A stretch of DNA of 64,000 nt from the NCBI GenBank assembly GCA_034359265.1, contig CP136890.1, positions 45,668,501 through 45,732,500 on the forward strand, read 5' to 3'. The notes below the pieces were generated by a model, which saw only the letters and a list, made by a program, of their open reading frames with translations, ran no database searches and was not told the origin of the DNA. This document shows positions 43,401-54,330 of the stretch, piece after piece. Origin of the DNA: Canna indica. Lineage: Eukaryota; Streptophyta; Magnoliopsida; Zingiberales; Cannaceae. The position numbers and the translations under genes are program-made. The number at the start of each line of letters is the position of its first letter. The stretch's first letter is position 1.

Positions 43401-44420
43401 CGAAGCACAATCGGTAATTCACCGCTTTCATGATATTTTCCAGGACCCACAAGGCCTACCTCCTGTTCGTTCACAAGATCATCACATCCGGTTGCTTCCC
43501 GGCACTCCCTCGATCTCTGTTCGCCCATATCGTTATCCTTTTTGCCAAAAGGATGAGTTGGAACTACAATGCGAACAAATACTGAAATTGGGAATGATCC
43601 GTCCTAGTACATCCCCTTTTCCAGCCGTGGTCCTTCTAGTCAAAAAGGACAACACATGGCGATTTGTGTTGATTACAGAGCGCTCAACGTTGTCACTATC
43701 AAAGATAAGTTTCCCATTCCTGTCATTGATGAATTACTTGACGAACTACATGGGGCATGCATTTTCTCCAAACTTGATCTTCGTTCTGGGTACCACCAAA
43801 TTCGGATGCATGATGCGAACATCGAGAAGACAGCCTTCCGAACTCACCATGGCCACTTTGAGTTACTTGTCATGCCATTTGGATTGGCAAATGCACCATC
43901 AACATTTCAGGCGCTCATGAACAATGTCTTTGGACCCATGCTCCGCAAGTATGTTCTTATTTTCTTTGATGATATTCTTGTTTACAGCCGCTCTCTTGTC
44001 GATCATCTTCGCCACCTCGAGGAGGTCTTTGTCACCCTCCGCAAACATCACCTATTCTTGAAGGAGTCAAAATGCTCGTTCGCCCAGGCTTCAGTGGCAT
44101 ACCTTGGACACATCATTTCCAACCATGGCGTGAGCACATATCCTCAAAAAAATTCAGCCATATCCTCTTGGCCGCAATCGTCATCCCCGACTGAACTACG
44201 TGGGTTCCTAGACCTCACTGGGTACTATCGCAAGTTCATTCGTGACTACGGCTCTCTAGCTGCCCTGCTCACCAAGTTATTGTGGAAAAACAATTTCGAT
44301 TGGACTGAGGCAGCCACATCCTCCTTCAATGATCTCAAGGCGGCTCTTACCTCAGCCCCGATTCTAGCTCTACCCGACTTTTCGCAACCTTTCGTCATTG
44401 AATGTGATGCAGCAAGCTGA
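43401..44420 (+). pseudogene. gypsy reverse transcriptase
   Basis: [40 protein letters not shown], then a frame change at about 43655 to [47 protein letters not shown] and [10 protein letters not shown], the catalytic box. The thumb/connection part ([26 protein letters not shown]) follows. The stop at 44418 lies in the RNase H start DAAS*GMGAVL. Confidence 0.92.
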
Positions 44421-44640
44421 GGCATGGGGGCTGTTCTACATCAATTTGGTCATCCCATAGCATATTTTAGCCGTCTATTTCCATCTCACATGCAGAAACT
44501 TGCGGCTTACGAAAAAGAATTGGTTGGACTTGCAAAGGCCATCAAGCATTGGACTCCATATTTGTGGGGTCGCCCTTTCATCATCCGCACTGACCATTAT
44601 AGCCTCAAATATTTGTTGGAGCAACGCTTAGTCATTAAAT
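44421..44640 (+). pseudogene. gypsy RNase H, N-terminal part
   Basis: GMGAVLHQFGHPIAYFSRLF, YEKELVGLAKAIKHWTPYLW and FIIRTDHYSLKYLLEQRL are the first two-thirds of the RNase H domain. It breaks at 44630-44640 in the filler junction. Confidence 0.88.
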
Positions 44641-44697
44641 ATTTGATAATTAAAAATTTGTGGGGTCGCCCTTACGTCATTAAATATTTGATAATTA
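44630..44697. repeat. rearranged junction with copied filler
   Basis: GTCATTAAATATTTGATAAT occurs twice (44631 and 44676), separated by TTTGTGGGGTCGCCCTT, a copy of 44563-44579 in the neighbouring RNase H. The R sequence then starts (TTATCTAAACAAAC). Confidence 0.8.
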
Positions 44698-45048
44698 TCT
44701 AAACAAACAATTTCCTAAAAGGTAGGAAAGTGATTTATCTAAATAATTTAATTTCTTATTTATTAATAAAATTATGATTTATCCTCATAAATCATATATC
44801 TATTGATTTTATGATTTATCATCATAAATCATATTCTTATTAATTAGAATTTATCCAAATAAATTAATTCCTAATTAATCGATTAGGCTCATGGTTGAAA
44901 ACTAATTTTTCCACCATGTATATTAGATTCAAAATCAAATTATATTTAATTCAAAATTAAATATATTCCCGATCAAGTAGTTAATTAAATATTTAATTCA
45001 TAATTAAATTTAATTAACTACATGAAATATTATCATGTGTACAATTTA
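44698..45048 (-). repeat. R-family fragment, inverted
   Basis: Reverse complement of R around 20040-20420: ATTAATCGATTAGGCTCATG, TCAAAATCAAATTATATTTA, TTAACTACATGAAATA. Both ends are lost; an 8-bp deletion relative to R lies near the right edge (CATGTG|TACAATTTAG). Confidence 0.8.
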
Positions 45049-45149
45049 GGATGGCGACAAAGGTCTGGCTGCATACTTGGAAGGCCCGCAGGGCAGCTGG
45101 CGCACCACCTCCCACGTGGGAGGAATTCAGGGCGATAGCGAAGGAGCAG
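45049..45149 (+). pseudogene. gypsy gag, central fragment
   Basis: ATKVWLHTWKARRAAGAPPP and TWEEFRAIAKEQ match the gag core of the element at 10462. It is cut after AGCAG by the copia LTR and continues at 53225. Confidence 0.88.
45145..45149. repeat. target-site duplication AGCAG, left copy
   Basis: AGCAG precedes TGTTGG at 45150, and the same five bases follow the right LTR at 53225-53229. Perfect match, five bases as usual for LTR elements. Confidence 0.95.
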
Positions 45150-46579
45150 TGTTGGATGGACATTGACACTAGAAGGGGGGTTGAATAGTGTCAATGCCAT
45201 TTTTTAATTTCTTTTAACTTAATTTTGTCTTAGCTTAATGGAATTATTCTTTAATGAATGATATAATCACAATTCAATCACAATAATGAAAGCAAGTAAA
45301 AAGCTGCAAACAACTCAACTTATAGTGGTTCGGCCAACCGCCTACTCCACTACCTTGGCTCCTTACCAAGGATTTCTAAACACTACTTTATAGATTGTAT
45401 ATTTCCCTTTGAATACACTTGAGGACACCCTTCTCCCTCACTTGGAGAACACCTCAATCCTATTCACCTAGGCAAAACACACTTTTACAAAGTTTACCCT
45501 AATTGTTTTCTAGCACACCTAGCAAAGCTATCTTAATAAGAAAACAAGATTCAATAAATTACAAACTCTGGGAAAGAACTAATGAAGAAGAAATTTGACA
45601 CAAGCTTCTTTCCACCGCCTTCTTGTCTTCAACTTGCAACTAGAAGAAGACTTCAATGAATGCAGCAAGGTTGGAGAGAAGAAATCAGCGCCTAATGAAG
45701 TCGAAACTGGGAGCAGAGAGGCGTGCACAGGTGTAGCTCGTATGAAGGCTTTAACACTCACTTTTAATGCTCAATTAAGTTTTGCAAAAGTGTTTAATGA
45801 AGTTTGGTGAGGAGTATTTATAACCCCTCAGCCGAACGGCCGTTCAATGGATAAAAAATCGATCGTTGAAGCCGTTCAGTCGCAAGGCCGGTCGATCAGT
45901 CGATCGACCGACTGATCGACCGCTAGGTCCGATTGCTTGCAGCTGAGAGGCCACCAACATCTCTTCCGACATTCGATCGACCCGTCGGTCGATTGAATGG
46001 CTGTAGCGAAACACGCGATAGAGGCCATCTTTAGGTCGATCGACCACTACCTTTCTGCCAAATTTTTGCCTCTGTCGGTCGACCAACCGGTCGACCGATG
46101 TAGCCCAGCTATTTCCCCTTTGCCACATTCGGTCGACCGATTGGTCGACCGAATGACTTCTGCCAATTTCTTGCGATCTTTGGTTGACCAGTCGGTCGAT
46201 CGAATGGGCTGCATCACCATTTTATTGCCTTGATCGGTCGATCGATCGATCGACCGATCCCAGGCCGAGGATGATTAATTCCTTGTATTTTTACATGCCA
46301 ATTCTAAGGGTTTGGTTACCAAGTTTCAACTTGGATAACCTTATATTTTAGGCTTGGGATAAACTATTCTAGGGACATATTTCATTAAATCTTCTTGATT
46401 TAATCCGGAGCCTTGCTTCAGTGATTTCTTCTTTCGTTCTTTTGACGATCTTTTTCGTCGTCTCGTTTGAACGGATTAGGCATGCGTATCGCAACCTCAA
46501 CCTGAACTCAAAACTACACACTTGAATTAAATACATGTTTGTTATCATCAAAATAAAGATCGAGGCTTAAGAAAGACCC
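45150..46579 (-). repeat. copia 3' LTR (left)
   Basis: TGTTGGATGGACATTGACAC to CTTAAGAAAGACCC. Compared with the right LTR it lacks the last 11 bases (TTAAGCCAACA). TATTTATA at 45815-45822 is the minus-strand TATA box, and palindromic GGTCGACC motifs fill 45880-46265. Confidence 0.88.
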
Positions 46580-46652
46580 TATGCTCCTCCTATCAATGTG
46601 CATGTTCAAATTATCTATAACTTGACCTATGCTCCCCCTACCATTGTGCATG
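46578..46652 (-). promoter_or_regulatory. duplicated polypurine-tract region
   Basis: CCTATGCTCC(T/C)CCTA, then (T/C)CA(A/T)TGTGCATG, occurs at 46578-46604 and 46626-46652. On the minus strand each reads as a purine-rich AGG(A/G)GGAGCATAGG tract. A third tract (minus GGGGAGAAAAATAAAGG) lies at about 46740-46756. Confidence 0.7.
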
Positions 46653-47003
46653 TCATTTTTAACTCTTCATAACTATATCTCTTGCCCTTAACTATAAAAC
46701 TCACACTACCTATATGTATCGTGAAAATCAAGTGTGACCTTTATTTTTCTCCCCATTTTGACATCAATCAAAAAGGGTAAGACTCAAGGTACAATTAATG
46801 AGATTTCATCATAAGGCCAACAAATCGAGAAAATCACAAAAACCAAGTATCATCTACCACTATAGTCCTTCCCATCAATGTAAGCCTATAGAAGGCAAAC
46901 ATCAATAGGTCGCAAAGCCCCACTACAGAGCAATACATAAGTGTGATGACGCTTTTATAGAATGCAAGTTTTGAAATCATGTAAATTTTGAAGAAGATTC
47001 TCT
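46653..47003 (-). other. copia 3' untranslated region
   Basis: Non-coding AT-rich sequence between RNase H and the purine tracts; includes CCCCATTTTGACATCAATCA at 46752. No additional 3' ORF is present in this element. Confidence 0.6.
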
Positions 47004-47660
47004 TTAAACACAAGGTAAAACACAAATTCCTAGTTGCATCCTTAAGGTTGTGAAACTTTCTTCAACTAAGGGTTTTGTAAACATATCGGCAAGTTGTTTA
47101 TTGGTGGATACAAATTCTACCAATATGTTTTCCTTAGCTACATTATCCCTAGGAAAATGATGTCTCAAATCAATATGCTTAGTTCTAGAATGTAAGATAG
47201 GATTTTTGGTTAAATTAATTGCACTAGTGTTATCACAATGTATAGGTATGCAAGAATACCTAAGTCGATAGTCTAAAAGGGTTTGTTTCATCCAAAGGAC
47301 TTGCGCACAATAACTAGCCGCGGCGATGTATTCCGCTTCGGTAGTTGAAAGCATAATCGAGTTTTGTTTCTTTGAGAACCAAGAAACAAGACTCGCTCCA
47401 AGGAATTGACAACACCCACTAGTGCTTTTCCTATCTATCTTACATCCGACAAAATCAGCATCCGAAAAACCAATTAAGTCGAATGATGAATGACATGGAT
47501 ACCATAATCCTAGGTCAACCGTACCCTTTAGATATCTCAATATACGTTTTACCGCACTTAAATGAGACATCTTAGGACACGATTGAAATCTAGCACATAA
47601 ACATACGCTAAACATGATATTGGGTCTACTTGCGGTTAAATAAAGGAGACTACCGATCAT
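47004..47660 (-). CDS. copia RNase H domain
   Basis: An open 218-residue frame: GSLLYLTASRPNIMFSVCLC, SDADFVGCKIDRKSTSGCCQ, SWFSKKQNSIMLSTTEAEYI, HCDNTSAINLTKNPILHSRT and the C-terminal DMFTKPLVEESFTTLRMQLG. It contains the acidic RNase H residues and runs to the natural stop. The upstream RT is separated by a TGA at 47670, so the domain is intact only in isolation. Confidence 0.9.
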   Translation of the reverse strand: MIGSLLYLTASRPNIMFSVCLCARFQSCPKMSHLSAVKRILRYLKGTVDLGLWYPCHSSFDLIGFSDADFVGCKIDRKSTSGCCQFLGASLVSWFSKKQNSIMLSTTEAEYIAAASYCAQVLWMKQTLLDYRLRYSCIPIHCDNTSAINLTKNPILHSRTKHIDLRHHFPRDNVAKENILVEFVSTNKQLADMFTKPLVEESFTTLRMQLGICVLPCV

Positions 47661-48857
47661 ACCTCGATATCATTTTTCATCCACTTTAATGCCCTCTTCA
47701 TCTTTGTCAAGCTTGATGGGTGCGCTCATTGGTGTAGAAGCTATCTTGGCTTCATTCATTCCAAATCTCTTGATGAGCTCCTTTGTGTACTTAGCTTGAT
47801 TGATGAAGATCCCTTTGTTGGTTTGCTTGATTTGGAGATCAAGCATGAAGGAGAGCTCTCTCATTATGCTCATCTCAAATTCATCCTGCATACACTTAGC
47901 AAACCACTCAAAAAGCATTTCATTAGTGGCACCAAAAATTATATCATCAACATATATTTGAACTAATAACATGTCATTTTCATGGTGCTTGATGAAAAGT
48001 GAAACATCTGCTTTTCCTATATCAAAACTTTGTTCAATTAAGAAAATAGAAAGTCTTTCATACCAAGCCCTAGGGGCTTGTTTTAAACCATCTAAAGCAT
48101 TTTTAAGTTTGAAAACATAATTTGGAAACTCAAAACTTTCAAATTCGGGGGTTGTTCAACATAAACTTCTTCATTTATAAAACCATTTAAAAGAACACTT
48201 TTCACATCCATTTGAAAAAGTTTAAAGCTTTTAGCTAGCAAATGCTAAAAGCATCCTAATTATTTCTAATCTTGCTACGGGAGCATATGTTTCATTATAG
48301 TCTATTCCTTCTTGTTGGTTGTACCCTTGTGCCACTAGCCTAGCTTTGTTTCTAATAACTAGTCCTTCTTCATCTAGCTTATTCCTTAACACTCATTTGG
48401 TTCCAATTATGGTTTGCTCACTAGGTCTAGGTACTAAGTCCCATACATTATTCCTATCAAATTGGTTGAGTTCTTCTTGCATGGCTAATACCCAAAACTC
48501 ATCTTCTATAGCTTCCTTTACATTTTTAGGCTCTACTTGAGAAACAAAAGCTACATATTGGCATAAATTTTTAAGTTTAGAGCGTGTTACCACTCCCGTT
48601 GAAGGCTCTTCAATGACTTGGTCCATTGGATAATCTCTTACCAATCGGTATCCCTTGGGGAGAGGTGGTAGAGCTTCTTCTTCTTCTTCTCCATCTTCAA
48701 CTTGAGGTTGACTTGAGGATGGAGGTTCTTCATGTTGGGTCTCCTCATCATCTTCATCCTCCACTTCCTTATCATGAAGTGTGAGATCCTCAAGCTCCTC
48801 ACCTACATTCACAATCTTGACATTTCTTGAAGAATCATTAGTTTCATTAAAAGTCAC
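47661..48857 (-). pseudogene. copia linker and reverse transcriptase
   Basis: From 48857 an acidic linker (about 60 residues with Glu/Asp runs) leads to EPKNVKEAIEDEFW, NNVWDLVPRP and IIGTK, where TGA replaces a Trp codon at 48393. Degraded frames carry NKARLVAQGYNQ and ETYAPVARLE; 47972-47670 restores LLVQIYVDDIIFGATNE (catalytic box intact) to the thumb. At least four frame breaks lie at 48000-48390. Confidence 0.9.
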
Positions 48858-49255
48858 ATGCTAGACTCTTCAACTATCATAGTTTTACGATTATAAACTC
48901 TATAAGCATTAGAACTAGTGGAGTAACCTAGGAAAATTCCTTCATCGGATTTAGAATTAAAATTTCCTAAATTCTCCTTAGTATTTAAAATAAAGCATTT
49001 ACATCCAAAAACATGAAATATCCCACATTTGGGATTTTACCATTCCAAATCTCAAAGGGTGTTTTCTTGATTTTTGGTCTTAATAAAACACGATTTAGGT
49101 AAATTATTTTCGCACAACATGATCCTAGCCATTTCTTGTAGGGTTCTATTCTTCCTCTCAACCACCCCATTTTGTTGAGGGGTCCTAGGGGAAGAAAAGG
49201 TATGTTGAATACCTAAATCATCACAAAACTCAAAAAAAATCCCCTCCATTATCAC
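48858..49255 (-). pseudogene. copia integrase, C-terminal half
   Basis: RTPQQNGVVERKNRTLQEMA carries the catalytic Glu; LLRPKIKKTPFEIWNGKIPN and the following region are the usual copia integrase C-terminus. A frame change lies at 49100-49170, and stops follow up to the linker. Confidence 0.88.
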
Positions 49256-50066
49256 TCCTAATTTTTAAAATAGAAACTCCTTTTTCATTTGAAATTTTTT
49301 TTGCAATTTTTTTGAAAAACTCAAATGTCTCATTTTTCTTTGCCAAAAAGAAGACCCATGTAAATCTCAAAAAATCATCAACGAAAATATTGCAATAAAG
49401 CTTTCCACCTAGACTAGTTACATCACATGAACCAAATAGATCCATGTGTACAAGCTCAAGAATCCTAGATGTACTAACCTGATTAATACTAAGGAATGAA
49501 GATTTTACTTGCTTACCTAGTTGACATACATCACATAGTTTATCTTTTTCGAATTTTATTTTAGGTAAGCCTTTTACTAATTCTTTCATAGCTATCTCTT
49601 GGATAAGGCTCATGCTAGCATGTCCTAGCCTTCTATGCCACAACCAAGAGTCATTTTCTATAGCTACTAAGCATCTAACATGAGGATTGGGCAAGACATT
49701 TAATTCTAGAGTGTATATATTTTCTTGCCTATTTCCTATGAACATGATATCATTTGAAAGTATACTTCTAATAATGCACTTTGATGCTTCAAAAATAATT
49801 ATGTACATATTATCACATAGTTGAGATATGCTAATCAAGTTATGCTTTAAATCATCAACTAATAAAACATTTTTGATACATGGGTAAGGGAGTATACCTA
49901 TGTCACCAATGCCAACAATCTTACCTTTGGCATTGTCTCCAAATGTAACATGTCCACCATCTTTACTTAATAGGATTGCGAACAAGTTGATATCTCCCGT
50001 CATGTGCTTCGAGCAACCGCTATCCAAGATCCAAGTACTCTTACTTGGTTGAGGGTGCTTCTCCAC
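49230..50066 (-). pseudogene. copia protease, GAG-pre-integrase and integrase N-terminal half
   Basis: WILDSGCSKHMTG is the intact protease active site. LKHNLISISQLC, WLWHRRLGHAS and KLCDVCQLGKQ form the zinc-binding pre-integrase domain with all His/Cys present. HMDLFGSCDVTSLGGKLYCN, IFVDDFLRFTWVFF and KIRSDNGGDFF hold both catalytic Asp residues. The frame breaks in an eight-base A run at 49232-49239 (plus strand), so integrase is split from its Glu. Confidence 0.93.
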
Positions 50067-50170
50067 CTACAAAAGGAGAAGACACTTTCTTAGGTGTAGC
50101 CAAATTTTCTTGGGTCCTTGGGTGTTAGTCACTTTTGGAACCCATGTGAATCTTGCATGTGGGTTCCTTC

Positions 50171-51040
50171 TTAATGCAAAATCTTTGGCCATATGGCCAA
50201 AAATACCACATGAAAAATAGTTACCATGAAATTTTCTTTGTGTGTGTGTGTGTGAGCATGGGAGTGTGATGATTTTTTTTCATTGACAACTTTTGGCATG
50301 ACATTTTGAATAGTTGTCATTTTTTCATTGAGCATGCAAAGTTCTTTCTTTAATGTTAGCATGCTATCATTTAAATGCTCTACTGTATCACATAAATACT
50401 TGTTCTCTTTTTCTAATTTTTCATTATCTATTTCTAGGTCCTTGTTAGCCTTTTCTAGGGTGCACTTTTCTTCCTTAAGGTTTTCTACCTCTTTCCTACG
50501 ATTATTGCAGGAAAGTAATAATCTATCATTTTCAATTTCCAAGGACCTATTGTCATTTTTGAGGTCCTTAAATTTTCTCCTAATTGCAATAAACTCATCA
50601 TGCATTTGCTCAAATTCAATTTGTAATTCTTCTTGGGTAAATGAAATTTCACCAAAATTAAATCTTACCTTATCTTCCTTTGCCATCAAGCAGAGGTTGG
50701 CTTTTTCACTCCTTGCCTCTTCTTCACTTGATGAGACCTCGCTTTCGTCCCATGTAGCCATCATTGTCTTCTTCTCTTTTTTGTACTTTTCTCTCTTGTG
50801 AGGGTTGGAGGTAGTGGCCATCTTTAGAAGCGGGCAATCTTTCCTTAGTTGCCTCGACTTGTTGCAATTGTAGCACGTGTAGCCACTTCTTCCTTTTCTC
50901 ATGCCTCCCTTCATGAAGCTCATGAACCTCCTTGCAAGCATTTCCATTTCTTCAATGTCATCTGTCTCTTCCTCTGATGACGATGTCTCTTCGGCTCTAT
51001 GCGATGCTTTTAAAGGCAATGGCCTTGCCTTTAGAAGCAT
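50171..51040 (-). pseudogene. copia gag C-terminus: altered zinc knuckle and long coiled coil
   Basis: YTCYNCNKSRQLRKDC is a zinc knuckle in which the His is replaced by Gln. About 120 residues of heptad-like Glu/Lys/Leu/Asn coiled coil follow (KFKDLKNDNRSLEIENDRLL, KDLEIDNEKLEKENKYL). The end runs into a HTHTHTHK repeat from a (TG)n tract at 50237. A one-base frameshift at about 51010-51040 separates it from the N-terminal half. Confidence 0.85.
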
Positions 51041-51677
51041 CTTCTTCTTGGTAATGCTTCATGTGGGTCTCATGTGTCATGAGAGACCCAATGAGCTCGG
51101 TAATCTTTAGCGTGCTCAAGTCCTTGACTTCCATGATGTCCGTCACCTTGGATTCCCAAGATTTTGGAAGGGAGCGAAGGAGCTTCCTTATCTTCTCCTC
51201 TTCCCTTATCTCCCTGCCAAGATTAGCTAAGTCATTCGTAATATTTTGAAACCTAGCATACATGACATCAATAGACTCATGTGAAAGCATTCTAAACATT
51301 TCTTAGTCATGCATGAGTAAATTGATTTTGGATTCTTTTACTTGCGAAGTCCCTTCATGGGTGGTGTCTAGGACCTTCCATACTTGGTATGCAGATTCGC
51401 ATATAGAGATCCTATTGAATTTATTAATTGATAGACCGCAATATAGAGCATTGACGGCCTTGGCATTTGCATTAAATAGCCTAACTTTCTCTTGGTCCCA
51501 TTTATCCATATCCTTATCGGGTTGTTTATACTCTACTTGGATCATCCTCCATACATCCATGCCTAAGGATTGAAGGAAGTCATTCATGCGAATCTTCCAA
51601 TAGGCATAGTTGTTCCCATGGAATAATGGTGGAGTGTTAGTAGAGGACCCTTGAGCAAGTTGAATTTCACTAGACAT
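50997..51677 (-). pseudogene. copia gag N-terminal half (UBN2)
   Basis: The ATG at 51677 opens MSSEIQLAQGSSTNTPPLFH, NNYAYWKIRMNDFLQSLGMD, VWKVLDTTHEGTSQVKESKI, then a single TAA (51303), then MYARFQNITNDLANLGRE, KLLRSLPKSWESKVTDIME. This is a full UBN2 gag core with one stop. The start lies 43 bases inside the primer site. Confidence 0.92.
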
Positions 51678-51720
51678 GATGACTTGTAGGGATGATGGTT
51701 AAATCTTAGCCTACTACTTA

Positions 51721-51733
51721 GCTCTGATACCAA
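51721..51733 (-). promoter_or_regulatory. primer-binding site (tRNA-Met type)
   Basis: GCTCTGATACCAA on the plus strand, i.e. TTGGTATCAGAGC on the minus strand, one base from the LTR edge at 51735. Confidence 0.93.
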
Positions 51734-51734
51734 T

Positions 51735-53224
51735 TGTTGGATGGACCTTGACACTAGAAGGGGGGTTGAATAGTGTCAATCCCTTTTTCAATTTCTTTCA
51801 ACTTAATTTTGTCTTAGCTTAATGAAATTATTCTTTAATTAATGATATGATCACAATTCAATCATAATAATGAAAGCAAGTAAAGAGCAATGCAAACAAT
51901 TCAATTTATAGTGGTTCGGCCAACCGCCTACTCCACTACCTTGGCTCCTTACCAAGGATTTCTAAACACTACTTTATAGATTGTATGTTTCCCTTTGAAT
52001 ACACTTGAGGACACCCTTCTCCCTCACTTGGAGAACACCTCAATCCTATTTACCTAGGCAAAACACACTTCTACAAAGTTTACTCTAAGTGTTTCATAGC
52101 ACACCTAGCAAAGCTATCTTAACAAGAAAACAAGATTCAATAAATTACAAACTTTGGGAAAGAGCTAATGAAGAAGAAATTTGACCCAAGCTTCTTTCCA
52201 CCGCCTTCTCGTTTTCAACTTGCAACTGGAAGAAGACTTCAATGAATGGAGCAAGGTTGAAGAGAAGAAATCAGCGCCTGATGAAGTCAAAACTGGGAGC
52301 AGAGAGGCGTGCACAGGTGTAGCTCGTATGAAAGCTTTAACGCTCACTTTTAATGCTCAATTAAGTTTTGCAAAAGTGTTTAATGAAGTTTGGTGAGGGG
52401 TATTTATATCCCCACAACCGAACGGCCGTTCAACGGATAAAAAATTGACTGTTGAAGCCGTTCGATCGCAAGGCCGATCGATTAGTCGGTCGACCGACTG
52501 ATCGACCTCTTGCAGCTGAGAGAGGTCGGTCGACCGACGGGTCGACCGACGGGTCGACCGCCAACATCTCTTCTGACATTTGGTCGACCAACGTTCGGTC
52601 GACCCGTCGGTCGATCGAATGGCTGCAGCGAATCACGCGATAGAGGCCATCTTTAGGTCGGTCGACTGATTGGTTGACTGCTACCTTTCTGCCAAATTTT
52701 TGCCTCTGTCGATCGACCAACCGGTCGACCGACGCAGCCCAGCTATTTCCCCTTTGCCACATTCGGTCGACTAACTGGTCGACCGAATGGCTTCTGCCAA
52801 TTTCTTGCGATCTCCGGTTGACCGGTCGGTCGACCGAATTGGCTGCATCGCCATTTTATTGCCTTGATCAATCGACCAACCGGTCGACTGATCTCAGGCT
52901 GAGGATGATTAATTCCTTGTATTTTTACATGATAATTCTAAGGGTTTGGTTACCAAGTTTCAACTTGGATAACCTTACATTTTAGGCTTGGGATAAACTA
53001 TTCTAGGGACATATTTCATTAAATCTTCTTGACTTAATCCGGAGCCTTTCTTCAATGATTTCTTCTTCCGTTCTTTTGACGATCTTTTTCGTCGTCTCGT
53101 TTGAACGGATTAGGCATGTGTATCGCAACCTCAACCTGAACTCAAAACTACACACTTGGATTAAATACATGTTTGTTATCAACAAAATAAAGATCGAGGC
53201 TTAAGAAAGACCCTTAAGCCAACA
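51735..53224 (-). repeat. copia 5' LTR (right)
   Basis: TGTTGGATGGACCTTGACAC to CCCTTAAGCCAACA, 1,490 bp. TATTTATA at 52401-52408 is the minus-strand TATA box; palindromic GGTCGACC motifs occupy 52480-52900, upstream of it in the direction of transcription. Confidence 0.92.
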
Positions 53225-53900
53225 AGCAGTACCTACCCATGAGTGTTCGCGACAAGCGCGCCCGTGATTTTGATATGTTGCGCCAATATGGAGGCATGAC
53301 AGTATCAGAGTATGAGATGGAGTTCAACTGTCTCTCCAAGTACCATCCAACCCTAGTGGCGTCCGAGACCGCCAGGGTCAAGAGGTTCGTGGCAGGTCTG
53401 AGGCCACAGATCGACAGGCTTATCCACTACACTAAGGATTCTACTCTGGCTCGGGTAGTGGATGAAGCCCTGCGGAAAGAAGCCTTGGTGTCGTTTGAGA
53501 AGAATGACGGGCCAGCTAAAAAGAAGTTTCAATCGCAGGGTTCTGGCAATCGGCCTTGGCACTCCGAGGGGACAATGCCCGCGGCAGATCATTAGCAAAG
53601 CTGGGGATAAAATGGCAATCGGGGCCGCGGGGGCCCAGGGACCGGGTGAGTGAGGCCGATAGTGTCAGGAGGTGGTTGTCAGAGATATGAGGCGCCGCAG
53701 TGTGGCAGTTACAATCGGAGACACTGGGGTCCTGCCATAGCCGCACGAACGCTTGCTTCAAGTGTGGCCGAGTCGGACACTTCAAGAAGGACTATCCTGA
53801 GGGAACTGGTCAGAAGCCTGAGCAGTCTAGGGGAAAGACACCTATGTCAGTGGGGTCAGTAGCTCAGAGGGGACAGGCACAGAATAAGGGGCCGTAGACC
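53225..53900 (+). pseudogene. gypsy gag, C-terminal part with zinc knuckle
   Basis: YLPMSVRDKRARDFDMLRQY, then GGMTVSEYEMEFNCLSKYHP, RVKRFVAGLRPQID and DEALRKEALVSFEK form the end of the gag core. Stops and frameshifts after 53590; CFKCGRVGHFKKDYPEG at about 53757-53805 is a zinc knuckle whose last Cys is Tyr, the same change as in the element at 10462. Confidence 0.9.
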
Positions 53901-53959
53901 AGTCATTTAGAGAGGCTGCCTGTGTGGGTATATGCTATGAACCGTGATGGGTTAGAGGA

Positions 53960-54330
53960 GTCCAAAGTTGTGATGACAGGTACTATTTTAGTATGTTCGT
54001 CTGTTGCATATGTTTTATTTGATCCGGGTGCCACGCATTAGTTTGTGTCTGCCATATTTGTTGCGAAATTGCTGATGGCATCCTCTATGCTCGACGGGCC
54101 ATTGATAGTATGAACTCCTACGGGCGATGCAATCTTAGCAAATTCAATATATCAAGGCTGTGAGGTGCTCATCTATGGCCATGTGTTGAGTGCGGATTTG
54201 ACACTCCTACCCACTCTTGAGCTTGATGTCATCCTTGGCATGGAATGGTTGGCAAAGCACTTTGCAATGTTGGATTGCAGAGCTAAAATAGTGATGTTTA
54301 ATAAGCCTGGGCTGCCACAGTTCACCTTTC
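53960..54330 (+). pseudogene. gypsy aspartic protease
   Basis: VLFDPGATH at about 54013 (Asp-Pro-Gly at the active site), then a TAG, and in a later frame [20 protein letters not shown] and [18 protein letters not shown]. Order and motifs match RVP_2 protease. Confidence 0.88.

Larger units (their letters stand above)
41215..44640 (+). mobile_element. Ty3-gypsy retrotransposon with short LTR, 3'-truncated
   Basis: A 473-bp LTR, primer site, gag, protease, RT and the beginning of RNase H in gypsy order. It ends at about 44640 in RNase H, in a rearranged junction with inverted R sequence. Frames are interrupted mainly by single stop codons and by two frameshifts, indicating moderate age. Confidence 0.88.
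45150..53224 (-). mobile_element. nearly complete Ty1-copia retrotransposon (8,075 bp), minus strand
   Basis: Two LTRs (45150-46579 and 51735-53224), primer site next to the right LTR, purine tracts next to the left one, and gag, protease, integrase, RT and RNase H in copia order on the minus strand, flanked by AGCAG. Gag has a long coiled-coil C-terminus and the LTRs are long, resembling Sirevirus-related or Tork-type elements. Several point stops and frameshifts inactivate it. The LTRs differ by scattered substitutions, so insertion is not very recent. Confidence 0.92.
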
